Origin: Apoda limacodes
Lineage: Eukaryota > Arthropoda > Insecta > Lepidoptera > Limacodidae
Reading direction: 5' to 3'
DNA length: 64,000 nt
NCBI GenBank assembly: GCA_946406115.1
Contig: OX291558.1
Location: forward strand, 22,808,205 to 22,872,204
Shown: positions 1 to 64,000 of the stretch, piece after piece
How the letters are laid out: each line of letters opens with the position of its first letter
Position numbering within the stretch: the stretch's first letter is position 1
Position numbers and translations under genes: made by a program
Notes under the pieces: model-generated
Databases searched by the model: none
Seen by the model: the letters and a program-made list of their open reading frames with translations, nothing else
Told to the model about the DNA's origin: nothing

Positions 1-1179
1 GAGCGCCGCTCCTGGTCTACTATGTAAAGAAAAATACTGTTATCAGCTTGACCCCGCCTTCGGTCCGACCGGTGCGCTGTTGCCGCTTTTATCACAACAA
101 ATGTTTTAGTTCGTGCGCGCGAGTTTTTGATTAACAAATTAAATAAGAACATACCTACATAAACAGTCTGTTTATTGTCTAATAAGTAACTATAGTAAAA
201 TAAAATTTGATTATTGTAATATGATTAAACAGTACTAAAAATTTTAGTAATTCAGATTGAAACAGAGACAAAGGTTGACAAAAATGTAACACGAAAGCAT
301 ACACGCGCGACGCGTGTTTGTAAATCTAATCAGGTAAATGACTTTTATTTGTAAATAGAATAACAAAAGGGTAGTATTTAAGCAATTCCTATATTGTTTT
401 TAGTAAGTGAACACCCATTAAAAATTGACATGAGCTGCCTCTGCTCATAAAGCATGTATATCTTCACGGTTTTTGTCCCCAGATGGGGGGTTACCAGGGG
501 ATGGATGCGTACTCACATCATTATTGGGTGAGAGACTCTTTTCATTTTAGTCCTGCCAGACAGGAGATGAGCCCATCGCCACAACACTACTCGATGCAGT
601 GTATTTAGACTAAAGTGGCTTTATACAATATCCTATACGTAGTTAGTTATTAGCTTTAAAATCATAATTATAAATAATATATCCCATTGCTAATTCCTAG
701 AGATATATAGGTAGTCAGTCAGGATTGGTCTTACAAGTAGATGGATTGACGAGCAGATCATAATAAAGAAAGTTTAATAAATGAATAAAACCTGTCTTTT
801 AAAAAAGTAATACATAAATATGTATTTTTATACGATGTCTGGTATGCATAACACAAGCTTGCATTGGGGCCGCACGGCGATGTTTGTAAGACCGAATATA
901 TTTTTTTATTTATAAATAAGTATTAAATAAATACGTAAAAATGACAGTTTAATGGACTCTTAAAATATTTTTTTTTCTGAACGGTATATAATTATTGAAC
1001 TTAGTTATCCTTAGAAATTCTCGCAGAAGACACACATTTATGTCATGAACATTGAGTTAGTTCATCCCAACTGATGATTAAGCAATTTCTTACAGATAGT
1101 AAATAAAAAAATATTTATATCGATTGTTTGGCACAAAATAGTTAATATGAAGTAAACTACTAGAAATATACCACAATAC
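1..1179. other. Intron or downstream sequence, no exon recognised
   Basis: I looked on the minus strand for the end of KR (AIQWGAIGEVG), for ACP (DSL) and for thioesterase (GxSxG) and saw none, so the rest of the gene should lie further left. Around 845-880 a short stretch resembles the SINE body seen at 22200. 1-120 and 470-600 are less AT-rich but I cannot assign them. Confidence 0.5.
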
Positions 1180-62382
<61,203 letters not shown>

Positions 62383-62392
62383 CTGAAATTGA

Positions 62393-62546
62393 TATTTGTT
62401 TTTGTATCTATTTTTATTATCACGATAAAAAGTAATTAAATTTATTTTTGTATCTATTTTTATTATCATTTGTTTTTGTATCTATTTTTATTTCATTTGT
62501 TTTTGTATCTATTATTATTATCACGATAAAAAGTAATTAAATTTTA
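62393..62546. repeat. Tandem duplication next to the exon 1 acceptor
   Basis: TTTGTTTTTGTATCTATTTT occurs four times and ATCACGATAAAAAGTAATTA twice. The array starts about 10 bases from the acceptor of the exon at 62216-62382. Confidence 0.8.
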
Positions 62547-63550
62547 CATGTACATACATCAGGATTCTTCCCATGGTCTTATAGTGTGTAAACCTTTTAT
62601 GATTTATTCAGTTTTGCTTGCTACATGCGGTGTCAATACTATTATAAAAACTGCGTATTAATTCCTATATTATGCTATCGCTGTGTGAAAATAGCAGTAA
62701 GCTTGGATGTGGCTTGGTGAGACAGATTTTGTTCTAGTTTTATTTTATAACTTTGATTGTCAAGTGGAGTCAAAAATGTATGTAACCCATGGTAAGATAG
62801 ACTATTCAGTTAGAAAATCAAGACTAATAAAAAAATAATTAATTAGTTAATTTCGTCTATCTGTTATAACCTAAACGTAGAATTTTCACATATAAATATA
62901 TATACATAATTATTAAAAAAAAATTATCTGATATTAGGAAAAAATTTATGCTATATTTCTTGATAGAAAAATATCTAGTTACTTCTAGTTTCCGCAAATT
63001 TTTGACTTATTTCTATAAAGCATATATCATTATAATATTGCTTAATACAAAACCTAGGGCCGATCTTGTTAAATTTTTAGTACAAATAATAATATTCGAG
63101 TTATTAAGAGGGGGTATAAATGTAAATGCCATGAGTAAAATTAAATCCTCGATTAGTACGTCAAGTTCTAATGAATCATTAAAAAACATATTCATATTAC
63201 ACTATAATTCTAAGGTCAAGTATTAGCTTAATCATAATGCAATAAAATTTTCTTGATAGAAAAAAAAAAATTCTTTACTTTCCAAGAACGCTTGATTTTT
63301 ACGTAATAAAAATTTCTATTCATAGAATACCACATTGATATACAAAGATGAAATTCAGAAACTCTCGGAGGACCCTAGTTTTTCCGGAAAATAAATACAT
63401 TCATTTCATACAAAATCAGCAATTACACAACAATAAATATCTACAAAAACAAAACACATGAGAGATAAATATAACATGTTGCCAGTTTTCAACAATCGAG
63501 TACTTAAAAATAGTAATGGATAAAAAAAAATCTAAGTAAAATTTTAATAC
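62547..63550. other. Intron upstream of FAS-like exon 1, no KS exon found
   Basis: I searched the minus strand for the KS active-site region (DTACSSS and the DGRCKxFDxxGxGYxRSE block) and did not see it. The open plus-strand stretch 62948-63226 has no recognisable domain. Confidence 0.5.
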
Positions 63551-63925
63551 CTACTTATTTAGTATAGTCACGGCAACCAACCCACAACTAAAGCCGAGCT
63601 TCGCGCGCTAACATTCATGTGCTCCGCTTAGCTTCGTGTGCAAGTTTTCATGTTCCAAAGTGGGTCGCTGTGACTACACTAAATAAGTAGAAATTGGTTC
63701 TGGCGCTCGCCGGCCGCTACCGCGGCACGCTCCGTTTGGCTTCGCGCGCTAATTTTCATGTGCTCCGCTTGGCTTTGCGCGCAAGTTTTTATATTTCAAC
63801 CAACTTATACTTATTTAGTGTAGTCACGGCGACCTACTTTGGAACATAAAAACTTGTGCGCAAAATCAAGCGGAGCACATGAAAGTTAGCGCGCGAAGCC
63901 GAGCGGAGCGAGCGGCAGAAACAAA
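63551..63925. mobile_element. Compound MITE with TACTTATTTAGTxTAGTCACGGC ends
   Basis: TACTTATTTAGTATAGTCAC at 63551 is inverted as GTGACTACACTAAATAAGTA ending near 63690, enclosing GAGCTTCGCGCGCTAACATT, CATGTGCTCCGC. Then a second, partly inverted copy follows (CTTCGCGCGCTAATTTTCAT; ACTTATTTAGTGTAGTCACG near 63810; CGGAGCACATGAAAGTTAGC near 63875). At least two nested or head-to-head copies of one short GC-richer element. Confidence 0.75.
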
Positions 63926-64000
63926 TTGTACCTGTGTCACTCAGATCAATAAACCAGGGTTTATTGACCCTACTCCTACCAAACAATTCTAAATTAGAAC

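Noticed and set aside
1..1179. Search for KR end, ACP and thioesterase exons
   Set aside because: No DSL phosphopantetheine site, GxSxG or WGAIGEVG-like block seen; these exons should lie outside the window.
62948..63226. 92-codon plus-strand stretch
   Set aside because: AT-rich, no homology by eye, lies in the intron upstream of the KS exon.

Overview
The window looks like a piece of a lepidopteran (moth or butterfly) nuclear genome. The reasons are AT-rich introns with canonical GT-AG borders, one large insect-type fatty acid synthase (FAS) gene, and a dense mix of TE families typical of Lepidoptera: an R4/Dong-like LINE in a TAA repeat, tRNA-derived SINEs, CR1/Jockey-like and RTE LINEs, BEL/Pao and Ty3/gypsy relics, a Penelope-like relic, and MITEs with the GGGTTCCGTA end. 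No bacterial-type operon, CRISPR array, rRNA gene or functional tRNA gene was seen.

The only host gene I can support is a FAS-like gene on the minus strand. I assembled 29 exons from 62382 down to 1180, about 4.94 kb of coding sequence (roughly 1,650 codons) spread over 61 kb. Right to left on the plus coordinates these encode the second half of the ketosynthase (KS), the linker, malonyl/acetyltransferase (AT), dehydratase (DH), the pseudo-ketoreductase/pseudo-methyltransferase region, enoylreductase (ER) and most of the ketoreductase (KR). The KS N-terminus with its active-site Cys lies beyond 64000, and the acyl carrier protein and thioesterase lie beyond position 1. Every splice phase agrees except one junction inside AT. 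No exon contains an in-frame stop, yet catalytic motifs are altered in KS, DH, ER and KR while AT keeps its Ser and His. This is the most interesting observation here: a FAS paralogue that stays open but has lost much of its chemistry.

The introns are filled with mobile DNA. 1-10.8 kb (ER/KR exons): LINE relic, MITE, SINE. 10.9-15 kb: Penelope-like GIY-YIG relic between inverted repeats, the C-terminal end of a LINE, a helicase-like endogenous viral fragment, a non-autonomous repeat. 16.6-21.3 kb: BEL/Pao gag relic and two LINE tails between four exons. 21.3-34.9 kb: one 13.6 kb intron with an intact-looking two-ORF LINE, an RTE LINE relic and a Ty3/gypsy relic that may be a single LTR element interrupted by the others. 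34.9-41.1 kb: nine exons of AT/DH with small tandem arrays. 41-46 kb: LINE fragments nested in one another. 46-51.2 kb: AT, linker and KS exons. 51.2-61.1 kb: a 10 kb intron holding a Dong-like LINE in a long ATT array, a second copy of the two-ORF LINE family, and a structure flanked by ~330 bp inverted repeats. 61-64 kb: last KS exons and MITEs.

All calls are from reading the sequence; no database search was run. TE boundaries are approximate unless a repeat border is stated.
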